Below the pieces are notes generated by a model. That model had not been told where the DNA came from. It was given only the letters and a program-made list of their open reading frames with translations, and did not search any database. A stretch of 64,000 bases of DNA from positions 18,257 through 82,256 of the forward strand of contig MUGG01000123.1 in NCBI GenBank assembly GCA_002148405.1, written 5' to 3'. Numbering within the stretch: position 1 is the stretch's first letter; each line of letters begins with the position of its first letter. Made by a program: the position numbers and the translations under genes. Positions 17,058 to 25,223 of the stretch are shown here, in pieces. This DNA is from Alkalinema sp. CACIAM 70d. Lineage in GTDB: Bacteria > Cyanobacteriota > Cyanobacteriia > Leptolyngbyales > Leptolyngbyaceae.

Positions 17058-17801
17058 TTAACTTTGAGCGTATTGTTCTAAAATTCGGGCTTCGACTTCT
17101 TCAGGCGTTTTCAATAAATCACTGTATTCTCCACGCTGCTGAATACCACTCGCCAAAGTGAGGAAATGAGCATAGGAAATCTGTTGGGTGTCTCTGTGGA
17201 TCAGCTTATAAACCTGTAACCTTTCTTGATTGATCAAAGGACTAGCCTCCATTAGATAGCCCTGGGCAGCATAGGCTTGTTGGTACTCTGTGATCGAGGC
17301 TCCATCCTGATCTGGCTGCTTGGAAGATTGCTGCTCTAAGGGGTTGTTTTGTCCTTGAGAATTATTTTGACCTTGCTGCGGATTTTGCTCAGAGGTATTG
17401 TTAGCTTGAGAATTACTTGGATCATTCTCAGCTTTCTGCTCTTTTTTGGGTTTGATTGGTTTTTCTACAGGTTTCTCTATGGGCTTTTCTGCTGGTTCAA
17501 GAGGCTTAGCTTCCTGAACCACCGGTTTAACAGAAGGCTGGATCACTTTAGGCTGAGCGGGTGGCTGAGGCTGGGCAGCAAGTTGCACAGGGGGCTTGCT
17601 TAGCGGCGGTGCGGCCACCTTGAGAGGCACAGGTGGAGCCACCGGAATCCCCGTCAGCGAAATTTGTGGTTCAGCTTTCTTTTGAGAATTTTTAGTATCA
17701 AATGAACCTGCTGGAATGAAGGCAAACCCGGCATGGAGCCCGATCGCTAGCGGCAACATATGCCAAAGGGTGATTTGATGAAGCTGAGGAAAAAGTTTCA
17801 C
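17058..17801 (-). CDS. TonB-like proline-rich envelope protein
   Basis: This 247-aa protein has one N-terminal hydrophobic segment (about residues 12-30, LWHMLPLAIGLHAGFAFIPAG). A Pro/Lys/Glu-rich stalk follows (about 45-120) with PVEKPIKPKKE-type repeats, then an Asn/Gln/Ser linker (about 120-165), and a small C-terminal domain. The layout is that of TonB: a membrane anchor and a periplasm-spanning Pro-rich rod. The C-terminus does not show the usual TonB YP motif. It is divergent from exbD across a 190-bp shared region, which strongly supports a TonB-type role in energising outer-membrane transport. The precise family is not recognised. Confidence 0.6.
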   Translation of the reverse strand: MKLFPQLHQITLWHMLPLAIGLHAGFAFIPAGSFDTKNSQKKAEPQISLTGIPVAPPVPLKVAAPPLSKPPVQLAAQPQPPAQPKVIQPSVKPVVQEAKPLEPAEKPIEKPVEKPIKPKKEQKAENDPSNSQANNTSEQNPQQGQNNSQGQNNPLEQQSSKQPDQDGASITEYQQAYAAQGYLMEASPLINQERLQVYKLIHRDTQQISYAHFLTLASGIQQRGEYSDLLKTPEEVEARILEQYAQS

Positions 17802-17993
17802 TGCAATCTGAATATGTTGACTGAAGGAGCTACTTGCCTATAACTAGCAAATTTGGTGCTCTTAGCATAAGGCTTTTTGACAAAAGAATGCAACTAGCTT
17901 GAAAGTGTTGCTATGGATGGGTCAGAGCACTGCTGAGATTTTGTGGGGATCTTCTATACTCAAAAAACTGTACGATTCCTTGGCTCAGGGACT

Positions 17994-18392
17994 ATGCGTC
18001 TACCCGAAGAACCCGACACCCCATTTCAAATCAATATCGTGCCCATGATTGATGTGGTGTTTGCTATTTTGACTTTTTTTATCATGTCGTCGCTTTATCT
18101 GACCCGATCGGAGGGACTCCCCGTCAATCTCCCCAGTGCGACAACTGCCAAGCTTCAGCAATCGGCTCCCGTCACCCTCACGATCGACCAAAACGGCCAA
18201 ATAGCCCTCAATCGTCAAGCGATCGAACTCGACCAGGTAACATCACAAGTTGAGAACCAATTGGCAAATTCTGACAATAAGTTAGTGATTATCAATGCCG
18301 ATGAACGGGTTAGCCATGGACAAGTTGTAGCAGTGATGGATCGAGTGCGGCAAATCAATGGGGCGAGGCTGGCGATTCAAACCCAGCGATAG
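17994..18392 (+). CDS. exbD: ExbD/TolR-family protein
   Basis: This is a 132-aa biopolymer transport protein. The cytoplasmic N-terminus is followed by one TM helix (about 17-38) carrying the essential membrane Asp20 in NIVPMIDVVFAILTFFI, then a periplasmic domain ending in VVAVMDRVRQINGARLAIQTQR. ExbD uses the proton gradient with ExbB to drive TonB. The ATG at 17994 is preferred over the upstream GTG because homology starts at RLPEEPDTPFQINIVPM. No exbB is adjacent, which is unusual since exbB-exbD are normally paired. Its neighbours are the TonB-like gene (divergent) and the iron porin (convergent). Confidence 0.88.
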   Translation: MRLPEEPDTPFQINIVPMIDVVFAILTFFIMSSLYLTRSEGLPVNLPSATTAKLQQSAPVTLTIDQNGQIALNRQAIELDQVTSQVENQLANSDNKLVIINADERVSHGQVVAVMDRVRQINGARLAIQTQR

Positions 18393-18433
18393 CCGATCGG
18401 CAACTTCTGCCAACTTGAGACCGGAAAAAAGAA

Positions 18434-18460
18434 AAAAGGAGCTAAAAAATAGCTCCTTTT
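18434..18460. terminator. Bidirectional terminator between exbD and the porin
   Basis: An 11-bp perfect stem (AAAAGGAGCTA with TAGCTCCTTTT, 5-base A loop) lies 41 bp after the exbD stop and 67 bp beyond the porin stop on the other strand. A- and T-rich flanks suit termination in both directions. Confidence 0.85.
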
Positions 18461-18526
18461 GATTCAACTAAATTTCACCGATTGAACGCTGGCTTAAAAC
18501 TGAAAGATTTAGCCAGATATAGACCC

Positions 18527-20203
18527 TTAGAACGTGAAGGTTGTCCGGATGGTACCTACGTAGATGGTGTCGTTGTTGCTGTTGTGCTCAGGATTGAAGA
18601 TCACCAAGAAACCGGGGGTGATGGAGATCTTGTCGTTGAGCTGATAGCGATACAGCGCTTCCACGTGCAGGGAAGTGTCGGTATCTTCAGCAGCACCGTT
18701 GTCTGCATCGATGTTCTTAGGAGGCATACCTACGATCACTGCACCCAGGTTACCCTTCTTGCCCAAGTCGGGGAAGGATACTGCGCCAGCCCAGTTCAGG
18801 ATGGTGGAGTCTTGGTTGTTCAGACGGTTGTAAGCACGGGTCAATCCACCCCAACCGGAGATTACAATGCTGGGGTTTAGACGGAAGCTTGCTTGAATCC
18901 CGAAGTTATCACTAGCGGTGGCAACAGCAGCTCCGAAAGGACGGTTAGCCAGTACGCTACCTGTACCGCCCACCGCGTTGACGTTACCGCCACGATCGTA
19001 ACCACGAACATAGGTCAGACCCACGCCCAGATCCTTAGTGGCTTGGAAGTTAACCTGAGCCAACGCCCCGAAGGAACCTGCAAATAAGCCCCTATCATTG
19101 GCAGGATCGTTTGCTTCATCAGCCAAGAAACCGACATCCAAGCTCAGCTTATCGGAGAACTTGATGTTAGCAGTTGCCCCAGAACCGCCTTGACCGTAGC
19201 GGTAGATGGGGTTGAAACGACCGAAGCGACTGATAGAACCTTGAGCATCGCTGGACAGGCCAGGGTTGTAGGAGCTAGTAACGTTGTTGTAAAGTTCACC
19301 CCCGATCGCGTCTACGGTCAGACGGATTTTGTCAGAAGGCGAGAAGCGGTAGTAAACCTTGTCTACCGTCACGCTGGTATCAGTACCGTCGCCATAGGAA
19401 AGGCGAGCCATGTTAGTGCCAGTCGCGGTTTGGAAGTTGGGAACGTTCCGCGCTTGCAGACGGGTGAAGAGTTGATCCTTCCCAGTGAAGCTGGTGGACA
19501 GCCCGATACGAACTCGAGTGCTGAAGGTGGTATTCTCATCCACATCGGCTGTACCAGTTGGACGGGTAACGGTATCGGGTGCACCACCCACACCATCCAC
19601 TCGACGACCGCTGACAGCCTTCTCATCACCCAGTGCGCCGGAAACGGAGAAGATCACTTCGCCGCGCAGCTTGGTGGTGGTGGAGAATTGTTGCTTCTCC
19701 AGGGTTGCGGTCTTGGCTTCCAGGGCATCTACACGACCGCGCAGGGTTGCCAATTCAGCGGCAAATTCTTCTTGCAGTTTTTGCAGGGTTGCCAGGTCTT
19801 CCTTCTTAACCAGGTCAGCCGTTGCAGCTGCGATCAGTTCGTTGACGCGGTCCATGCAAGCGTTCAGACCAGCGGCGAACTCGTAACGGGTCATTGCCCG
19901 GTTCCCACGGTAGGTACGATCGGGATAACCTGCGATGCAACCATAGCGCTCAACTAAGGATTGCAGTGCTTGGAAAGCCCAGTCGGTGGGTTTTACATCC
20001 GACAGTTGCGATACAGAAGTTACCTGAGACATTGCAGCGACGCCATTGTCGCTGTTGCTATAGCTTTGAACTTCGCTCAGGGAAACAGAATTCTTTTGAG
20101 TTGCTTGAGCAACTTCTGAGGCATTGGCTGCACCAGCCGCCGAAATGGCCAGAGTTGCACTCAGCAGCGCCGTCAGACGCAGGTTCCACATTTGATTCAA
20201 CAT
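18527..20203 (-). CDS. Iron-uptake-type porin (SLH + OprB barrel)
   Basis: This 558-aa outer-membrane porin is of the cyanobacterial Som/iron-uptake porin family. It has a signal peptide (about 1-28, ending AAGAANA) and an SLH domain (about 65-130, DWAFQALQSLVERYGCIAGYPD then RYEFAAGLNACMDRVNEL). A short coiled coil with LATLRGRVDALEAKTATLE follows at about 135-170, then a long beta-barrel rich in alternating aromatics ending TIRTTFTF with a C-terminal Phe. The SLH domain is thought to bind the peptidoglycan-linked polymer. It lies next to exbD, the TonB-like gene and the fut genes, consistent with passage of inorganic iron. The upstream gap of 246 bp holds the promoter. Confidence 0.88.
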   Translation of the reverse strand: MLNQMWNLRLTALLSATLAISAAGAANASEVAQATQKNSVSLSEVQSYSNSDNGVAAMSQVTSVSQLSDVKPTDWAFQALQSLVERYGCIAGYPDRTYRGNRAMTRYEFAAGLNACMDRVNELIAAATADLVKKEDLATLQKLQEEFAAELATLRGRVDALEAKTATLEKQQFSTTTKLRGEVIFSVSGALGDEKAVSGRRVDGVGGAPDTVTRPTGTADVDENTTFSTRVRIGLSTSFTGKDQLFTRLQARNVPNFQTATGTNMARLSYGDGTDTSVTVDKVYYRFSPSDKIRLTVDAIGGELYNNVTSSYNPGLSSDAQGSISRFGRFNPIYRYGQGGSGATANIKFSDKLSLDVGFLADEANDPANDRGLFAGSFGALAQVNFQATKDLGVGLTYVRGYDRGGNVNAVGGTGSVLANRPFGAAVATASDNFGIQASFRLNPSIVISGWGGLTRAYNRLNNQDSTILNWAGAVSFPDLGKKGNLGAVIVGMPPKNIDADNGAAEDTDTSLHVEALYRYQLNDKISITPGFLVIFNPEHNSNNDTIYVGTIRTTFTF

Positions 20204-20449
20204 AGTTACACTCTCAGTTCACACCATCACAAGAGACACTTTAACCCAGAAAACTAGCTTAAAGTTAAGAAGTGCTATGAATTTTTTGGCTGCTGTAAAT
20301 GCATGAAACGCACAGGCAAACACTGGATAGGTTTAATCAAATACCAACTGTTAGCAACTCTGCATACTTTGCATTAATCAATTGTTCGATTGCCTACAGC
20401 AGACTGCTTAATTGTACCGCGAGACATAATTATCCCAACGTTGTCCCGA

Positions 20450-21763
20450 TTACACATCTGATGTGCGCTCGGTTACAAAAAGCCCTCCGAGAACGATCGA
20501 AGGTGTCCAGCAGGATCCATTCCAATCGGCATCGTTCCCCAGGGCAAGCACTTGTTTCAGTGCTGTATAAATGTTGCCAGCGACCATCGTATCCTTGACA
20601 CGGCCTACAATCTGGCCGTTTTTGACGCGATAACCCAAATCGACATTAATGGAAAAATCGCCAGAAAGACCGCCGCCACCGCCCAAGATTTGATCCAGAA
20701 TGAGGCCATCTTCAATGTTGGCGATTAGATCTTTCAATGGTGTGTTGCCTGCTTCTACGACGAAGTTGACCAAGCTGGGGGAGGGATAGCTGCCTAGACC
20801 TGGCCGGAAACCATTCCCGGTTGTTGCAAGGTTTAAGGCTCGTCCGGTTTTACGATCGCAATAGAAGTTTTGCAATACCCCGGATTGAATGAGGGTTAAC
20901 TCTTGGGTCGGCGTCCCTTCATCATCAAACGGGCAACTGTAGGGGCCTTGATTGGGGGCTTGGGTCAGGGTCAGGTGCTCGGAAAGCACGAGACTGCCTA
21001 GGCGATCGCTCCAAGGGGATGCTTTATCGAGCACCTGTTTGCCATTCAGGGCGGCCTGCACGGTGCCCCACAGCATGTCAGCCGCTTTTGCAGTCAAGAG
21101 CACTGGAACTTTGCCTTGAGGCGCTTCAGTATTGTCCTGCGCCCAATCCAAGCGCTGTAAGACCTGGCTGGCGATCAATGCTGGATCGAGCGCTTGGCGT
21201 AGGGCTTGGCCATCGTAAATCGTCAGAAAGTCATCGCCCCGCACCAAGGTCGCTTCCAAATAGCCGCTCAGGGTGGTGTCGGTATAACTGCAATCGAGAC
21301 CCAGGGAGTTGATTAAGCGCGTGGTTTCGGTTTCACAGTCCCAACCGCCCCCGCAGAGAACCTCGGGATAGGCTTGCCGCACCTGTTCGATCGCCGCATT
21401 GCCCCAGGCAATCAACTGCTCAACCGCCACCGGATCGCCCAAATCCTGGTGAGGAATCCCATTCCGCTCCGTTAGCTCAATGTCTTCGGGATCATTCAAT
21501 TCACTCAGCGCGATCGCCCGATCGACCAAGGCTTGAGGATCCGCTGCACCATAGGCCACGGCCAAGCCAGGTCGTCCCTGTTTCCACAGCCGCAATGCTG
21601 TCCCGTCAGCCTGGGAACTTTCCAACTGTTTGAGCCGATTGGCCTCGAAGGAAACGGGATGGGCAAGGGATTCAGACTGGTAAACCTCGGCAGCTTCGGC
21701 ACCAGCTTTGCGGGCAAGGTCTAGTAGTTCTTCGGCAAAGGTGTCGGTGATGGGATGGGGCAC
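20450..21763 (-). CDS. TldE/PmbA-family metalloprotease subunit
   Basis: This protein of about 437 aa belongs to the TldD/PmbA family. Recognisable parts are the N-terminal AEELLDLARKAGAEAAEVYQ, the SFEANRLKQLESSQADGTALR block and the C-terminal GGGGLSGDFSINVDLGYRVKNG segment. TldD-TldE together process peptides and remove tags in the cytoplasm. TldE itself lacks the HExxxH zinc site, and none is present here. The frame is open to 21862, but the extra N-terminus starts with TTG and looks unrelated. GTG at 21763 or 21772 fits the family length better. No tldD partner lies in the window. Confidence 0.85.
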   Translation of the reverse strand: MPHPITDTFAEELLDLARKAGAEAAEVYQSESLAHPVSFEANRLKQLESSQADGTALRLWKQGRPGLAVAYGAADPQALVDRAIALSELNDPEDIELTERNGIPHQDLGDPVAVEQLIAWGNAAIEQVRQAYPEVLCGGGWDCETETTRLINSLGLDCSYTDTTLSGYLEATLVRGDDFLTIYDGQALRQALDPALIASQVLQRLDWAQDNTEAPQGKVPVLLTAKAADMLWGTVQAALNGKQVLDKASPWSDRLGSLVLSEHLTLTQAPNQGPYSCPFDDEGTPTQELTLIQSGVLQNFYCDRKTGRALNLATTGNGFRPGLGSYPSPSLVNFVVEAGNTPLKDLIANIEDGLILDQILGGGGGLSGDFSINVDLGYRVKNGQIVGRVKDTMVAGNIYTALKQVLALGNDADWNGSCWTPSIVLGGLFVTERTSDV

Positions 21764-21875
21764 GGTATCCACGGTGAAGGGGACGAGGGTTGATGAGTAA
21801 CGTTGGGAGAAGTGCGGTAAGCGTTGCAGGATCGCGAATCTAAACAAATTCCAGAGCAACAACGATCGAGACTTA

Positions 21876-21899
21876 GTGAATCTCGAAGTGAATCTCGAA
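21876..21899. repeat. 12-bp tandem duplication
   Basis: GTGAATCTCGAA occurs twice head to tail in the gap between the Tab2-like gene and the TldE gene. It looks like a recent slippage duplication; no function is evident. Confidence 0.7.
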
Positions 21900-21907
21900 G
21901 TTCTGCG

Positions 21908-22771
21908 CTAGGCGATCGCGGCATCTAACAGCAGCCAAAACCCTGCAAAGGCGTCCGAATCGGGGCTGGATTGGATGGCGATAAAGTGAATTCCCTGGGC
22001 CGCTTTTTTTGCAGCTTCAAACCGTTGGGCTTCCGCTTGTAGTTCCGGCTTGGGCAAGGGCGTTAAAGTCCAGCGTTCAATCACCCCCGTTTCCAGCACC
22101 AATTGCTGACCATCCTGGGTGTCATATTTCACAGTCGCTAGCTCCAGCCCAGACATCCAAGCGGCCATGGGCAAGGCTCGCGACGAATAAATAATCAAGC
22201 CAGGAATTTGCGCATCGGAAGCCAGTCCCTTGGCTTGGAGCGGGAAAGCTTCACCAAAGTCGATCGACCATTCCTGCATATCCGCGAATGCTGAGGCTTC
22301 CAGGGAGACCAAACTCCATTTCTGACCTCGCAGGGCATCGGGCAGGGGTTGGGGCGGTGTCAGGGGGAAGGCCACGCTGGGGTTGGCTCCAGCTTGATAA
22401 CCCGCTTCCTGGGGATAGACCGTTTCCATCCGATCGCTCAACCATTGGTTCAGCGTAAAGGTACGGCGGCTCAACTGCGCCGGAATCCCCACATCCCCGC
22501 AAGCCTTTGTCACCATATTATTCATCGCCTGCCGGAAAAATCGCACCCGATCGGGCGGGGTAGGGGCTTGAGCGATCGCCTTTTTCAACGCTTCTGCCAG
22601 CCAAATGGAGTTGACCTGATTATTGGGACAATACTCCGCGTATCGAAACAAATTGGAAACATCGGCGTCCAGCGTCAGGGGACTTTCGCAGATCAAGACT
22701 TCCCAGACCTTTTTATTCTGTTCATCCACGATCGGACGCGAGTAAAAATCCAGTTCCCAAATCGTTGTCAT
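21908..22771 (-). CDS. Tab2/Atab2-family RNA-binding protein (DUF1092)
   Basis: This 287-aa protein opens with TTIWELDFYSRPIVDEQNKK and contains the FGEAFPLQAKGL and SRALPMAAWMSGLELATVK blocks characteristic of the Tab2-like family. Chloroplast homologues bind RNA and support translation and biogenesis of photosystem I, and cyanobacterial members are assumed to act similarly in the cytoplasm. The ATG at 22771 begins at the conserved N-terminus. It is on the same strand as the S1 gene upstream and the TldE gene downstream, with gaps over 100 bp, so co-transcription is uncertain. Confidence 0.85.
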   Translation of the reverse strand: MTTIWELDFYSRPIVDEQNKKVWEVLICESPLTLDADVSNLFRYAEYCPNNQVNSIWLAEALKKAIAQAPTPPDRVRFFRQAMNNMVTKACGDVGIPAQLSRRTFTLNQWLSDRMETVYPQEAGYQAGANPSVAFPLTPPQPLPDALRGQKWSLVSLEASAFADMQEWSIDFGEAFPLQAKGLASDAQIPGLIIYSSRALPMAAWMSGLELATVKYDTQDGQQLVLETGVIERWTLTPLPKPELQAEAQRFEAAKKAAQGIHFIAIQSSPDSDAFAGFWLLLDAAIA

Positions 22772-22903
22772 AGAAATTTATCGAGAGGGTTATCAAAGAA
22801 ATTGAACCGGCAACAAAAAGCACCAAACCCGATTGTACGGCGGTTTGAGATCGCCTGGTCGGATTAGGTGCTGGGAAGAATTGAATGGCTAGCTTGGCGA
22901 AAC

Positions 22904-23797
22904 TTAGCCTAAAACTGCTTTTCTAGCCCGTTCTTGACGATCGTCCGCCTCGGAAATCAGTTGATCCAGTTTTTCGATCGCTTCGCCGGGATAGGTTTCC
23001 AGAACTTTGGTGGAGAGAGAAATCCGGCCTTGGCCTTCATCAATATTGACAATCATCGCCTTGAGGGTTTTGCCCACGGTCAGCAAGCTATCTATGGACT
23101 CCACGGGGCGTTGGCTAATTTGGCTGACGTGCAGCAACCCTGTGCAGTTGTTAAATTCCACAAATGCACCAAAGGGCTTAATGCTGGCGACGGTGCCTTC
23201 AATCAGTTGGCCCATTTCCAGTTGGCTGAGGCTGGCGACGCGAGACGCTAATCGATTGGATAGAACAATTTTGCCCCGTTTGCGATCGAGTTCCAAGACA
23301 GAGGCGCTGAGGGTAGAACCAATCAAATTTTCTAAGTTATCCCGCTCATTGACGTGCGATCGAGGAATGAAGCCTCGCAAACCCAGCGCATTAACCGTAA
23401 TGCCGCCCTTGTTGACATCCAAAACGCGCACTTGGATACTTTGCTTGCTCTCTTGCAAATCTCCTAGTTTTTCCCAAATCCGCCGTTCTTCCAGCCGTCG
23501 GATGGAGACTGTAACTTGGCCGTCTTCGTTTTGATCGCGGATAATCAGGAATTCCCGTTCTTCTTGGAGCTGGATAGCGGTCGTGATATCGCTAATTTTA
23601 TAGACACTCGCTTCATCCACAGGCAAAAAGGCGGGGGATTTACCACCAATATCAATCAAGGCTCCGTCATTCTCATAGCTAAAAGCTTTCCCCGTGACGA
23701 CTTGCCCTTTGGCAAATTCGTAACCATGGGTTTCCAGGGCTTTTTCAAAGTCAGCCATGGAGAAAGCGGATTGAGATTGAGTGTTCTTCTGAGCCAT
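22904..23797 (-). CDS. S1-domain RNA-binding protein / small-type ribosomal protein S1
   Basis: This 297-aa protein has three S1 repeats: about 30-100 (GQVVTGKAFSYENDGALIDIGGKSPAFLP), about 115-185 (QVRVLDVNKGGITVNALGLRGFIPRSH) and about 200-270 (GQLIEGTVASIKPFGAFVEFNNCTGLLHVSQIS). Three-repeat S1 proteins of about 300 aa are the usual cyanobacterial and chloroplast form and bind mRNA at the 30S subunit. Cyanobacteria often have two S1 paralogues, and the acidic/basic C-terminus (EADDRQERARKAVLG) suggests the shorter one, but this is not decisive. It starts at the ATG at 23797. Confidence 0.88.
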   Translation of the reverse strand: MAQKNTQSQSAFSMADFEKALETHGYEFAKGQVVTGKAFSYENDGALIDIGGKSPAFLPVDEASVYKISDITTAIQLQEEREFLIIRDQNEDGQVTVSIRRLEERRIWEKLGDLQESKQSIQVRVLDVNKGGITVNALGLRGFIPRSHVNERDNLENLIGSTLSASVLELDRKRGKIVLSNRLASRVASLSQLEMGQLIEGTVASIKPFGAFVEFNNCTGLLHVSQISQRPVESIDSLLTVGKTLKAMIVNIDEGQGRISLSTKVLETYPGEAIEKLDQLISEADDRQERARKAVLG

Positions 23798-23924
23798 AAC
23801 TATTCAAAGGTTTAGATACTGTCAGTGTAGTACGCGGATGCAGGTAAATGTGACTGTTAAGTCTTAGGCCAAGTAAGTCCTAGGTCAGATCCTGGGGTGT
23901 AATCGAAGGAACACGTCAGACGAT

Positions 23925-24674
23925 CTAGACCGATCGTGCCATTTGGGTAAAAAGCTCTTTAATGTGTTCCCAGGCATCCGCAGCGGCGATCGGGTTATAG
24001 GATGCCCGTTGATCACAGAAAAAGCCATGGCCTGCATCATAGCGAAAGATTTTGTGATCGGTACCCTGGGTTACAAGTTCGGCAGCGATCGCGTCTACTT
24101 GCTCGTTGGAAATTAGTGGATCCTGGTTGCCAAAGAAGGCATAGACAGTCCCTTGAATCTCCGCTGTGCGGGTGAGCGTGGGTGCCCCCCCACCGGGCGT
24201 CATAACCGCAATTCCACTGCCGTACAGCGTAGCCACAGCACGAATCTCCGGCAGTGTTCCCACGAGGTAGGCCATATGGCCCCCAAAGCAAAAGCCGATC
24301 GTGCCGATGGGTTGATGTTGCACGCAGGGCTGCGATCGTAGGTAATCCATTACCGCCTGAGCATCGGCCAGAATCGTCTCGGTGGTGGTTTGATCCTTAT
24401 GACTACGGCCCAAGGCTAAGTCAGCCTCGCCATAGCCTAGGTTCAACCCAGGAGCCGTGCGCTGGAACCAATTGGGCGCGATCGCCACATACCCTTCCTG
24501 AGCGATGCGATCGGTCACCGCTTGGATATGGGCATTCACCCCAAACACTTCATGGATAACAATTACTGCGGGAAATTGCGGCTGCTCGGTGCCTGTAGGG
24601 ATCGCTTGGTAGGCATCGATCGTGAGAGTGGGACTAGGAATTGTGACCCAGCGGGAGTCAATTTGATAGGGCAT
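23925..24674 (-). CDS. Dienelactone hydrolase family protein
   Basis: This 249-aa alpha/beta hydrolase is of the dienelactone hydrolase type. The nucleophile is Cys in IGFCFGGHMAYLVG (GxCxGG elbow), the acid is Asp in FFGNQDPLIS and the base is His in YDAGHGFFCD. These enzymes cleave cyclic esters or related carboxy-ester bonds; the natural substrate in cyanobacteria is unknown. No signal peptide is present, so it is probably cytoplasmic. It stands alone, with about 125 bp to the S1 gene. Confidence 0.88.
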   Translation of the reverse strand: MPYQIDSRWVTIPSPTLTIDAYQAIPTGTEQPQFPAVIVIHEVFGVNAHIQAVTDRIAQEGYVAIAPNWFQRTAPGLNLGYGEADLALGRSHKDQTTTETILADAQAVMDYLRSQPCVQHQPIGTIGFCFGGHMAYLVGTLPEIRAVATLYGSGIAVMTPGGGAPTLTRTAEIQGTVYAFFGNQDPLISNEQVDAIAAELVTQGTDHKIFRYDAGHGFFCDQRASYNPIAAADAWEHIKELFTQMARSV

Positions 24675-24752
24675 GGTCGAGGCGAGAAATAGAATCAGGA
24701 ATCACAGTAGCAAAACTACCGTGCAAAGACTGACTGTGCAGAAACTTCTCAG

Positions 24753-24842
24753 CTTCAGACTTGCACACTTCAGACTTGCACACCCCAGACTTGTACATTC
24801 TGGATTTACCCGTCCTAGACTTGTCCATCCTAAACTCAGGCT
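24753..24842. repeat. Six-unit degenerate 15-bp tandem repeat
   Basis: Six consecutive 15-bp units begin at 24753. The first two are identical (CTTCAGACTTGCACA), the third and fifth are close variants (CCCCAGACTTGTACA, TCCTAGACTTGTCCA), and the fourth and sixth are decayed. On the + strand one frame reads as five-residue units (RLAHF/RLAHP/RLVHS). That frame has no convincing start, so this is treated as non-coding repeat DNA. Confidence 0.75.
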
Positions 24843-24860
24843 TCAGCCAATTAGCTGAAG
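24841..24860. other. Hairpin at the end of the 15-bp repeat
   Basis: CTTCAGC and GCTGAAG form a perfect 7-bp stem around a 6-base loop (CAATTA). There is no T-run, so it is not a typical terminator. The rest of the gap to 25223 is AT-rich with no visible gene. Confidence 0.5.
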
Positions 24861-25223
24861 TGACGGAGATAGGCTAGCTTAGGTGGCAGAAGGCGGCAGA
24901 ACAGACTGCTATCTTGCGTAGATCCTAATTTAAGATGGCTTTCGCTAGATTGAGGTCAGTAAAATCAAACCACTTAAGACGATTAACGCAAGTTATTTGA
25001 AGAGAATTTGAAGTTTTAAAATTTAAGCCAAATAGCTGAAAATCCTCCAAAATTTTGACAATTTTCTCGAGAGACTTGTGAATTCGCTTTTTTCTAATCT
25101 CTTTGAATTATTTAGCTTCTGTAGGGGAATTTTTGAAAAAAGTGTAGTTAATAAGTTCCTCGCGTAACATCATTAAGTGATAAATAGAGAACCGTTTTCC
25201 TTGCGAAACTCAGAGGACTGGGC

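Noticed and set aside
19190..19957. A 255-codon plus-strand frame inside the porin gene
   Set aside because: It is antisense to a clear porin with signal peptide, SLH domain and barrel; no support of its own.
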